Below are positions 57,730-64,000 of a DNA stretch of 64,000 nt, piece after piece (within the stretch, counting starts at the first letter, position 1; each line of letters begins with the position of its first letter). The position numbers were made by a program, and so were the translations under genes. The notes beneath the pieces are model-generated. The model was not told the DNA's origin. It did no database searches and worked only from the letters and a program-made list of their open reading frames with translations. Source of the stretch: Glycomyces paridis (GTDB taxonomy: Bacteria > Actinomycetota > Actinomycetes > Mycobacteriales > Micromonosporaceae); assembly GCF_004912155.1 (NCBI RefSeq), contig NZ_STGX01000003.1:124001-188000 (forward strand). The letters are read 5' to 3'.

Positions 57730-58287
57730 GTGGCATCCACGAACGATCTCAAGAACGGCCTGGTGCTCAACCTGGAGGGCCAGCTCTGGCAGGTGCAGGA
57801 GTTCCAGCACGTCAAGCCCGGCAAGGGTCCGGCGTTCGTCCGCACCACCCTCAAGCAGATCCCGTCGGGCAAGATCGTCGACAAGACCTTCAACGCCGGC
57901 ACCAAGGTCGAGACCGCGAACGTCGACCGCCGCACCATGCAGTACCTCTACAAGGAGGGCGAGGACTTCGTGTTCATGGACATGGAGTCCTACGACCAGT
58001 TCCCGCTCGGCCCGGGCCTGGTCGGCGACGCCGCCAAGTTCATGCTGGAGAACTCCGAGGTCACCATCGCCTGGCACGACGGCAAGGCGCTCTACGTCGA
58101 GCTCCCCGCCTCGGTCGAGCTCGTCATCACCTACACCGAGCCGGGCCTCCAGGGCGACCGCTCCTCCGGCGGCACCAAGCCCGCCACCGTCGAGACCGGC
58201 GCGCAGGTCCTCGTGCCGCTGTTCATCGACAACGGCGAGAAGATCAAGGTCGACACCCGCGACGGCAAATACCTCTCGCGGGCATAG
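57730..58287 (+). CDS. efp: Translation elongation factor P
   Basis: 185 residues, three beta-barrel domains. Relieves ribosome stalling at polyproline. The tip residue is K32 in [10 protein letters not shown]. The C-terminal signature '[32 protein letters not shown]' is complete. No dedicated lysine-modifying enzyme is seen nearby. GTG 57730 follows GAAAGAGACG. nusB starts 3 bp after the stop. Confidence 0.96.
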   Translation: MASTNDLKNGLVLNLEGQLWQVQEFQHVKPGKGPAFVRTTLKQIPSGKIVDKTFNAGTKVETANVDRRTMQYLYKEGEDFVFMDMESYDQFPLGPGLVGDAAKFMLENSEVTIAWHDGKALYVELPASVELVITYTEPGLQGDRSSGGTKPATVETGAQVLVPLFIDNGEKIKVDTRDGKYLSRA

Positions 58288-58289
58288 GC

Positions 58290-58796
58290 GTGGGCAACCA
58301 GCAGAGCGGACCTGATCGGCTCACCGCCCGCACCAAGTGGCGGATGCGGGCCGTCGAGATCCTCTACGAGGCCGAGAGCCGCGACACCGAGCCCTCGAAG
58401 GTGCTCGCCGAGCGCGCCTCCCGCGCGTTCGCCGACCCCGAGGCACCGCGCCTGCCGGCCTACTCCGAGGAACTGGTGCGCGGCGTCGCCACGCACCTGG
58501 ACGAACTCGACGCCATCATCGGCCGCTCCGCCTCCGGCTGGGCGGTGGAGCGGATGCCCGCCGTCGACCGGAACGTGCTCCGCGTGGGGCTCTACGAGAT
58601 CCGCCACGTCGCCGACGTCGACACGCCGGTCGCCATCAAGGAGGCCATGCGCGTCGCGGAGCAGATCGGCTCCTCCGACGACACCTCCTTCGTCAACGCC
58701 GTCCTGGACGCCGCCGCCAAGGCCGCCCCGAAGGTCGAGGCCGAGGACGACGTCCCCGGCTGGAACCAGGTCGTCGTGGACGAGGACCGGGACTGA
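58290..58796 (+). CDS. nusB: Transcription antitermination factor NusB
   Basis: 168 residues, all-helical NusB fold, needed for rRNA antitermination with NusE. Blocks: 'RMRAVEILYEAESRD', 'YSEELVRGVATHLDELDAIIGR' and 'MPAVDRNVLRVGLYEI' followed by 'DTPVAIKEAMRVAEQ'. The GTG at 58290 begins 3 bp after the efp stop. The acidic C-terminal 20 residues are an extra tail. Confidence 0.95.
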   Translation: MGNQQSGPDRLTARTKWRMRAVEILYEAESRDTEPSKVLAERASRAFADPEAPRLPAYSEELVRGVATHLDELDAIIGRSASGWAVERMPAVDRNVLRVGLYEIRHVADVDTPVAIKEAMRVAEQIGSSDDTSFVNAVLDAAAKAAPKVEAEDDVPGWNQVVVDEDRD

Positions 58797-58808
58797 CGCG
58801 AGCAGCTT

Positions 58809-58844
58809 GAAAGCGGCCGGACTCAGTGGAGTTCGGCCGCTTTC
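58809..58844 (+). terminator. Terminator of efp-nusB
   Basis: GAAAGCGGCCG and CGGCCGCTTTC form an 11-bp stem with an inner ACTC/GAGT pair, 12 bp after the nusB stop, followed by TCGTT. Confidence 0.85.
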
Positions 58845-58861
58845 TCGTTGGGGTGCAAAGA

Positions 58862-58910
58862 AACGGCCAAGCCCTCGCGGTCGCATGAGCACTGTCAGGG
58901 CCCGGCCGTT
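58862..58910 (-). terminator. Second (distal) bldD terminator, duplicated arms
   Basis: Minus-strand RNA would pair AACGGCCGGGCCCT with AGGGCUUGGCCGUU, using two G-U wobbles, around a 21-nt loop, followed by TCTTT. On the plus strand the same positions give A-C mismatches, so the element works for bldD. Confidence 0.7.
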
Positions 58911-58937
58911 CGCGGTTCTTCCACCCGGGCAACGAAA

Positions 58938-58972
58938 AACGGCCAAGCCCTCCGATCCAGGGCCCGGCCGTT
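58938..58972 (-). terminator. First (proximal) bldD terminator
   Basis: Same 14-nt arms as the distal copy, with a 7-nt loop, 14 bp after the bldD stop. On the minus strand the stem runs into five Ts (CCGTTTTTCG), a classic Rho-independent pattern. Confidence 0.85.
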
Positions 58973-58986
58973 CGAGTGGTGCGGTC

Positions 58987-59484
58987 CTACTCCTCCGAGG
59001 CGAAGAACGCCTGGAGGTCGTGGACGAGGACGCCGAAGTCCTCGAGCTTCTCGATGAGGCCCGAAGGCGTGGTCGAGTAGACGACGGCGAGGGTGTAGAG
59101 GTCGTCGGCGCGGATCGAGAGGATGCGGCCGTTGTAGTCGCCGCGGCGCTGCTGGATCGAGCGGGCGAGCTTGGCGACGTGCTCCAGCTCGGCGTCGGGG
59201 TGGTCGTACAGCGCTTCGAGGTTGAGGACGATCTTCTCGGCCTGCTCGACCGGGAGCGGAACGCCCTCGGGCAGCAGCTCGGAGACCGGGATGCGGTAGA
59301 AGTCGGCCAGTTCGGCGAGGCGGCTGACGGTGATCGACCTGTCGCCCCGCTCGTAGGAACCGATGACGACGGCCTTCCACTTGCCGCCGGACTTGTCCTC
59401 GACGCCTTGCAACGACAGCCCCTGCTGCATGCGGATGTCACGCAGCCGGTTGCCGAGCGACTTGGCGTAGTCAGATGTCGCCAT
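58987..59484 (-). CDS. bldD: BldD-type developmental regulator
   Basis: 165 residues. An N-terminal XRE helix-turn-helix (about 8-75: 'LGNRLRDIRMQQGLSLQGVEDKS', 'GSYERGDRSITVSRLAELADFY') binds DNA. The C-terminal domain holds the cyclic-di-GMP signature RxD-x8-RxxD: R114-G-D116 and R125-A-D-D128. In Streptomyces, tetrameric c-di-GMP makes BldD dimerise and repress sporulation genes, so this protein should link c-di-GMP to development. ATG 59484 has GGAG about 11 bases upstream. Next to pyrR in the divergent direction, as in Streptomyces. Confidence 0.95.
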   Translation of the reverse strand: MATSDYAKSLGNRLRDIRMQQGLSLQGVEDKSGGKWKAVVIGSYERGDRSITVSRLAELADFYRIPVSELLPEGVPLPVEQAEKIVLNLEALYDHPDAELEHVAKLARSIQQRRGDYNGRILSIRADDLYTLAVVYSTTPSGLIEKLEDFGVLVHDLQAFFASEE

Positions 59485-59667
59485 GCTGGATCAACTCCAA
59501 TTTTCGGTACGAGAGGAATCCTATTGTTGACTACGGTCGGTGACCATCGGCCGTTGGGGTGCCCCCAAACAGTGTTCTTCGTCGCGTGAGACCTTCGCGA
59601 CCGCCGTGCAAACTCTACTAAATCAGTCATCAACGCCCGTAATGACGTCATGCTTTTGGGATCCGTC

Positions 59668-59696
59668 TTTACGCTCCGTCACCGGCGACGTAGTAT
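59668..59696 (+). promoter_or_regulatory. Candidate pyr operon promoter
   Basis: TTTACG and TAGTAT are 17 bp apart, giving a leader of about 53 nt before pyrR. The 271-bp bldD-pyrR gap has no other gene. Confidence 0.5.
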
Positions 59697-59725
59697 GGCC
59701 CGCGACGAAACCGTTCTTTAACAGA

Positions 59726-59741
59726 CCGTCCAGTGAGGCGG
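59726..59741 (+). promoter_or_regulatory. PyrR-binding loop in the pyrR leader
   Basis: GTCCAGTGAGGC fits the known PyrR RNA motif ARUCCNGNGAGGYU at all but the first and last positions. It folds as CCG(U)CC-AGUGA-GGCGG with a bulged U, right beside the GAGAAGGAGG ribosome-binding site (59741-59750). PyrR bound with UMP could block translation. No attenuator terminator is seen. Confidence 0.6.
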
Positions 59742-59755
59742 AGAAGGAGGTTCGC

Positions 59756-60334
59756 GTGGTTTCCCCTGCCCTCAGGCAGAACGAGGAAGACCCGTCGGGC
59801 AAGCACATCCTCGCGGCCGACGACATCGGCCGCATCCTCGACCGGATCGCGCACCAGATCCTGGAGAAGACCAAGGGCGCCCCCGACACCATGCTCCTGG
59901 GCATCCCCACCCGCGGCGTCGCCCTCGCCGGGCGCCTCGCCGACCGGATCAGGCGCTTCGCCGACCTCGACGTCCCCGCCGGGACCCTCGACATCACGCT
60001 GTACCGCGACGACCTGCGCCGCAACGCGCTCCGCGCGCTCGGCCCGACCGAGCTGCCGCCGGGCGGCGTGGACGACCAGCGGGTCATCCTCGTCGACGAC
60101 GTCCTCTACTCCGGGCGCACCGTCCGCGCCGCGCTCAACGCGCTCTACGACCTCGGCCGCCCCGCCAGCGTCCAGCTCGCGATCCTGGTCGACCGCGGCC
60201 ACCGCGAGCTGCCCATCCGCGCCGACTACGTCGGCAAGAACATCCCCACCGCCCGCGACGAGAACGTGGCCGTGCGCCTGACGGAGTACGACGGCTTCGA
60301 CGCGGTGGTCCTGACCGGAGGCCGGGAGCGATGA
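59756..60334 (+). CDS. pyrR: Bifunctional pyr operon regulator / uracil phosphoribosyltransferase
   Basis: 192 residues, phosphoribosyltransferase fold. Binds leader RNA to shut down the pyr genes when UMP is plentiful, and may make UMP from uracil. PRPP loop: '[18 protein letters not shown]'. Other blocks: '[16 protein letters not shown]' and 'DITLYRDDL', with '[21 protein letters not shown]' near the end. GTG 59756 has a strong ribosome-binding site 5 bases upstream. Stop overlaps pyrB (ATGA). Confidence 0.95.
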   Translation: MVSPALRQNEEDPSGKHILAADDIGRILDRIAHQILEKTKGAPDTMLLGIPTRGVALAGRLADRIRRFADLDVPAGTLDITLYRDDLRRNALRALGPTELPPGGVDDQRVILVDDVLYSGRTVRAALNALYDLGRPASVQLAILVDRGHRELPIRADYVGKNIPTARDENVAVRLTEYDGFDAVVLTGGRER

Positions 60335-61251
60335 GACACCTGCTCGACACCAGCGACCTCAGCCGCGAGGAGGCCGAGCTCGTCCTCGACGTCACGCAGC
60401 AGATGGCCGACGCTGTCACCGGACGCGAGGTCCCCAAGCTCCCCGCGCTGCGCGGGCGCACCGTCGTGAACCTCTTCTACGAGGACTCCACGCGCACCCG
60501 CACCTCCTTCGAGACCGCGGCCAAGCGTCTGAGCGCCGACGTCGTCAACTTCGCGGCCAAGACCTCCAGCGTCAACAAGGGCGAGAGCCTGCGCGACACC
60601 GCCCTCACCTTGCAGGCCATGGGAGCCGACGCGGTGGTCATCCGCCACCCGGCCGCCGGGGCCCCGCAGCGGCTCACCGAGTGGCTCGACGGCGCGGTGC
60701 TCAACGCCGGCGACGGCACCCACGCGCACCCGACGCAGGCCCTGCTCGACGCCTACACGATGCGGCGCCGCCTCGGCGGCGTCGAGGGCCGCACCGTCGC
60801 GATCGTGGGGGACATCCTCCACTCGCGCGTGGCCCGCTCGAACGTCTGGCTGCTGTCCAAACTCGGTGCGAACGTGCGCCTGGTGGGCCCGCCCACCCTG
60901 CTGCCCAAGGACATCGACGGCTGGCCCGTCGAGATCGGCTACGACCTCGACGCGAGCCTCAAGGGCGCCGACGCGGTCATGATGCTCCGCGTCCAGCGCG
61001 AGCGCCAGAACGCCGCGTTCTTCCCCACCGCGAACGAGTACGCGCGCCTCTACGGCCTCGACGAGCGGCGCCTCGCGCTCCTGCCCGACCACGCGATCGT
61101 CATGCACCCCGGGCCGATGAACCGCGGCATGGAGATCGCCGCCACGGTCGCCGACTCGCCCCGCGCCACCATCACCGAGCAGGTGACCAACGGCGTCTGG
61201 GTCCGCATGGCCGTCCTCTACCTGCTGCTGACGAACGGAGAAACCCGGTGA
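60331..61251 (+). CDS. pyrB: Aspartate carbamoyltransferase catalytic chain
   Basis: 306 residues. Joins carbamoyl phosphate and aspartate, the committed pyrimidine step. Carbamoyl-phosphate loop '[13 protein letters not shown]', '[12 protein letters not shown]' and aspartate-domain '[13 protein letters not shown]'. No regulatory chain gene (pyrI) follows, as usual in actinobacteria. Overlaps both neighbours by 4 bp. Confidence 0.96.
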   Translation: MRHLLDTSDLSREEAELVLDVTQQMADAVTGREVPKLPALRGRTVVNLFYEDSTRTRTSFETAAKRLSADVVNFAAKTSSVNKGESLRDTALTLQAMGADAVVIRHPAAGAPQRLTEWLDGAVLNAGDGTHAHPTQALLDAYTMRRRLGGVEGRTVAIVGDILHSRVARSNVWLLSKLGANVRLVGPPTLLPKDIDGWPVEIGYDLDASLKGADAVMMLRVQRERQNAAFFPTANEYARLYGLDERRLALLPDHAIVMHPGPMNRGMEIAATVADSPRATITEQVTNGVWVRMAVLYLLLTNGETR

Positions 61252-62543
61252 CCGACACGCTCATCAAAGGCGCCGACCTCCTCGGCAGGGGCCGCGCCGA
61301 CGTCCTGATCCGCGACGGCCGCATCGCCGAGACCGGCTCGCTCTCCGCCCCCGGCGCCCGCGTCGTGGACGCCGACGGCCTGGTGCTCCTGCCCGGCCTG
61401 GTCGACCTCCACACGCACCTGCGCGAACCCGGTCGCGAAGACGCCGAGACCGTCTACACCGGAACGCGGGCCGCCGCCAAGGGCGGCTACACCGCCGTGT
61501 GCGCCATGGCGAACTCCTATCCGGTCGCCGACACCGCCGGCGTGGTCGAGCAGGTCGCGGCCCTGGGCCGCGCCGCCGGATACGCCGACGTGCAGCCCAT
61601 CGGCGCCGTCTCCGTCGGACTCGAAGGCAAGCGGCTCGCCGAGATCGGCGCGATGGCGCACTCCGCCGCCGCGGTGCGCATGTTCTCCGACGACGGCCAC
61701 TGCGTGTGGGACCCGGTCCTCATGCGACGCGCCCTCGAATACGTGAAGACCTTCGGCGGACTCGTCGCCCAGCACGCCGAGGAGCCGCGCCTCACCGAAG
61801 GCGCCCAGATGAACGAGGGCGCCGTCTCGGCCGAACTGGGCCTGCCCGGCTGGCCCGCCGTCGCCGAAGAGGCCATCATCGCCCGCGACGTGCTCCTCGC
61901 CGAGTACACCGGCGCACGCGTCCACTTCTGCCACGTCTCCACGGCCCGCTCGGTCGACATCATCCGCGAGGCCAAGGCCCGCGGCGCGAACGTCACCGCC
62001 GAGGTCTGCCCGCACCACCTGCTGCTCACCGACGAGTCGGCCCGCACCTACGACCCGGTCTACAAGGTCAACCCGCCGCTGCGGCGCGACGCCGACGTGG
62101 CCGTCCTGCGCGCCGCCCTCGCCGAGGGCGTCATCGACGCCGTCGCCACCGACCACGCGCCGCACGCCCCGCAGGACAAGGACTGCGAGTGGGCCGCGGC
62201 CCGCCCCGGGATGCTCGGACTGGAGACCGCCCTGTCCATCAGCGTCCTCGCCCTCGGCGGACCCACCGAAGTGGACTGGGACCTCCTCGCCGAGCGCACC
62301 TCCCGCACGCCCGCCCGCATCGCCGGCCTCGACGCCCACGGCCGCGACCCCGAACCGGGCGCCGAGGCCAACCTCACCCTCGTCGACCCCGCCGCGTCCT
62401 GGACCGTCGTCCCCGCCGACCTCGCGTCCCTGTCGCGCAACACCCCCTACGCCGGGATGACGCTCCCGGTCACCGTCCAGGCGACGTTCCTCCGGGGACG
62501 CGCCACCGTGCTGAACGGCACCATCGCAGAGGAGATCCAATGA
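61248..62543 (+). CDS. pyrC: Dihydroorotase
   Basis: 431 residues, class I zinc amidohydrolase. Cyclises carbamoyl aspartate to dihydroorotate. Metal motif '[11 protein letters not shown]', later His ligands in 'FCHVST' and '[12 protein letters not shown]', and catalytic Asp in 'VATDHAPHA'. GTG 61248 overlaps the pyrB stop (GTGA). The stop overlaps carA (ATGA). Confidence 0.95.
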   Translation: MTDTLIKGADLLGRGRADVLIRDGRIAETGSLSAPGARVVDADGLVLLPGLVDLHTHLREPGREDAETVYTGTRAAAKGGYTAVCAMANSYPVADTAGVVEQVAALGRAAGYADVQPIGAVSVGLEGKRLAEIGAMAHSAAAVRMFSDDGHCVWDPVLMRRALEYVKTFGGLVAQHAEEPRLTEGAQMNEGAVSAELGLPGWPAVAEEAIIARDVLLAEYTGARVHFCHVSTARSVDIIREAKARGANVTAEVCPHHLLLTDESARTYDPVYKVNPPLRRDADVAVLRAALAEGVIDAVATDHAPHAPQDKDCEWAAARPGMLGLETALSISVLALGGPTEVDWDLLAERTSRTPARIAGLDAHGRDPEPGAEANLTLVDPAASWTVVPADLASLSRNTPYAGMTLPVTVQATFLRGRATVLNGTIAEEIQ

Positions 62544-63688
62544 GCCGAGCACCAGCGATCCTCGTCCTCGAGGACGGCCGCGTCTTCCGCGGCGAGGCCT
62601 TCGGCTCCGTCGGCGAGACCTTCGGCGAGGCCGTCTTCAACACCGGCATGACCGGCTACCAGGAGACCCTCACCGACCCCTCCTATTACGGGCAGGTCGT
62701 CGCCCAGACCGCCCCCCAGATCGGCAACACCGGCTGGAACGACGAGGACGACGAGTCCCGCCGCATCTGGGTCGCCGGCTACGTCGTGCGCGACCCCTCC
62801 CGCCTCGCCTCCAACTGGCGCGCCAAGCGCGGCCTCGAAGACGAACTCGCCTCCCAGGGCGTCGTCGGCATCTGCGAGGTCGACACCCGCGCCCTTACCC
62901 GGCACCTGCGCGAGGCCGGCGCCATGCGCGTGGGCATCTCCTCGCGCACCACCGACGCCGAGGAGCTGCTCGCCCGGGTCCTCGCCTCCCCGCAGATGGC
63001 CGGCGCGAACCACGTCCCCGCCGTCACCACCGCCGAGCCCTACACGTACGAGGCCAAGGGCACCGCCGCTTACACCGTGGCCGCCGTCGACCTCGGCATC
63101 AAGCGCAACACCCCCCGCCGCCTCGCCGAGCGCGGCATCACCACCACGGTCTTCCCCGCGAGCGCGAGCGTCGACGAGCTCCTCGCCGACGGCCCCGACG
63201 CCGTGTTCCTCTCCAACGGCCCCGGCGACCCCGCCACCGCCGGCCACCAGATCTCGGTCACCCGCGAACTGCTGCGCCGCCGCGTCCCGGTCTTCGGCAT
63301 CTGCTTCGGCAACCAGATCCTCGGGCGCGCCCTCGGCCTGGACACCTACAAGCTCAAGTTCGGCCACCGCGGCATCAACCAGCCCGTGCTCGACCGGCAC
63401 ACCAACAAGATCGAGATCACCGCCCACAACCACGGGTTCGCCCTCGCGCCCCCCGAGAGCGGCGAGTTCTTCGAGACCGAGTTCGGCCGCGTCCAGGTCA
63501 GCCACGTGTGCCTCAACGACGACGTCGTCGAAGGCCTCACCTGCCTCGACGCGCCCGCCTACTCCGTCCAGTACCACCCCGAGGCCGCCGGCGGGCCGCA
63601 CGACGCCGACTACCTGTTCGACCGGCTCGTCGAACTCATCGACACCGTGCGCTCCAACGACGCCAAGGGGGCCAAGGCAGATGCCTAA
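62540..63688 (+). CDS. carA: Carbamoyl-phosphate synthase small subunit
   Basis: 382 residues. Glutaminase subunit that passes ammonia to CarB. N-terminal '[15 protein letters not shown]' and '[17 protein letters not shown]' domain, then a class I amidotransferase domain with the nucleophile Cys in '[13 protein letters not shown]' and the His-Glu pair in '[13 protein letters not shown]'. Overlaps carB by 8 bp. Confidence 0.96.
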   Translation: MSRAPAILVLEDGRVFRGEAFGSVGETFGEAVFNTGMTGYQETLTDPSYYGQVVAQTAPQIGNTGWNDEDDESRRIWVAGYVVRDPSRLASNWRAKRGLEDELASQGVVGICEVDTRALTRHLREAGAMRVGISSRTTDAEELLARVLASPQMAGANHVPAVTTAEPYTYEAKGTAAYTVAAVDLGIKRNTPRRLAERGITTTVFPASASVDELLADGPDAVFLSNGPGDPATAGHQISVTRELLRRRVPVFGICFGNQILGRALGLDTYKLKFGHRGINQPVLDRHTNKIEITAHNHGFALAPPESGEFFETEFGRVQVSHVCLNDDVVEGLTCLDAPAYSVQYHPEAAGGPHDADYLFDRLVELIDTVRSNDAKGAKADA

Positions 63689-64000
63689 GCGCGACGACAT
63701 CAAGCACGTACTCGTCATCGGCTCCGGCCCGATCCAGATCGGCCAGGCCTGCGAGTTCGACTACTCCGGCACCCAGGCCTGCCGCGTCCTGCGCGAGGAG
63801 GGCCTGCGCGTCACCCTCGTCAACTCCAACCCGGCCACGATCATGACCGACCCCGAGTTCGCCGACGCCACCTACGTCGAGCCGATCACCACCGAGGTCA
63901 TCGAGCAGATCATCGCCAAGGAGAAGCCCGACGCGATCCTGGCGACCCTCGGCGGCCAGACTGCCCTCAACGCCGCCGTCGGCCTCCACGAGGCCGGCAT
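63681..64000 (+). CDS. carB: Carbamoyl-phosphate synthase large subunit, N-terminal part (cut by window end)
   Basis: Only the first 106 residues are present, continuing past the window. '[33 protein letters not shown]', '[25 protein letters not shown]' and '[10 protein letters not shown]' are the diagnostic start of CarB, which makes carbamoyl phosphate with two ATP. The ATG lies inside the carA end (8-bp overlap). Confidence 0.96.
   Translation, partial: MPKRDDIKHVLVIGSGPIQIGQACEFDYSGTQACRVLREEGLRVTLVNSNPATIMTDPEFADATYVEPITTEVIEQIIAKEKPDAILATLGGQTALNAAVGLHEAG

Noticed and set aside
57684-58289. Frame extending nusB upstream through efp
   Set aside because: The extension is a shadow of efp. 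The nusB GTG 3 bp after the efp stop gives the expected start.

Overview
The window is a contiguous, very GC-rich, gene-dense chromosomal segment from an actinobacterium. The lineage is inferred from gene content: an actinobacterial SUF operon headed by sufR, mraZ-rsmH-ftsL-ftsI with murT-gatD, a BldD-type regulator with an intact c-di-GMP signature, an acVLRF1-type release factor homologue, a pyrR-pyrB-pyrC-carA-carB operon next to bldD/nusB/efp, and several apparently leaderless genes. BldD suggests a developmentally complex actinomycete, but the genus cannot be fixed from the sequence. I see no rRNA, tRNA, insertion sequence, prophage or CRISPR array.

Layout. 1-10.9 kb: one co-directional block of two tandem DUF4132 proteins (the first cut by the window edge), a MoxR-type AAA+ ATPase, a DUF5682 protein, a VWA protein and a SWIM zinc-finger protein. 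This set matches the function-unknown yehI/L/M/P/Q genes of E. coli and is the best candidate here for an uncharacterised multi-component system. 11-18.5 kb: malic enzyme, a two-copy 77-bp intergenic repeat, an ADP-ribosylglycohydrolase, a secreted GH51 arabinofuranosidase with an inserted domain, an SDR/MerR pair with a MerR-type promoter, and heme A synthase. 18.6-25.3 kb: sufR-B-D-Rieske-C-S-U-T, preceded by a strong IdeR/DtxR-like box. 25.3-31.8 kb: acVLRF1, a CPBP protease, a Phd/PIN toxin-antitoxin pair, an MFS exporter with an F420/NADPH reductase-like protein, and a GH42 beta-galactosidase with a palindromic operator.

31.9-38.7 kb: cell-wall and division block, with murT-gatD reading away from mraZ-rsmH-ftsL-ftsI. 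The usual murE/murF/mraY genes do not follow ftsI. 38.8-47.3 kb: PAC2 protein, typA, a secreted SH3/glucosaminidase, uvrA behind a PafBC-type DNA-damage promoter, an A24 prepilin peptidase and a small secreted protein. 47.4-51.2 kb: secreted GH9 cellulase with a CebR-like operator, and a LacI regulator. 51.4-58.8 kb: aroC, a fused aroK-aroB, aroQ, an M20 peptidase with a YfcC-type transporter sitting where other actinobacteria carry pepQ, then efp and nusB. 59-64 kb: bldD (minus strand) with duplicated terminators, then pyrR-pyrB-pyrC-carA-carB with a PyrR-binding-loop motif beside the pyrR ribosome-binding site; carB runs off the end.

How it fits together: most of the window is housekeeping (Fe-S assembly, peptidoglycan amidation and division, shikimate and pyrimidine synthesis, translation factors). 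Between these lie separate polysaccharide-degrading units (GH51, GH42, GH9), each with its own operator-like palindrome, which suggests a saprophyte using plant polysaccharides. Functions are assigned by reading motifs and family resemblance; no database search was run.
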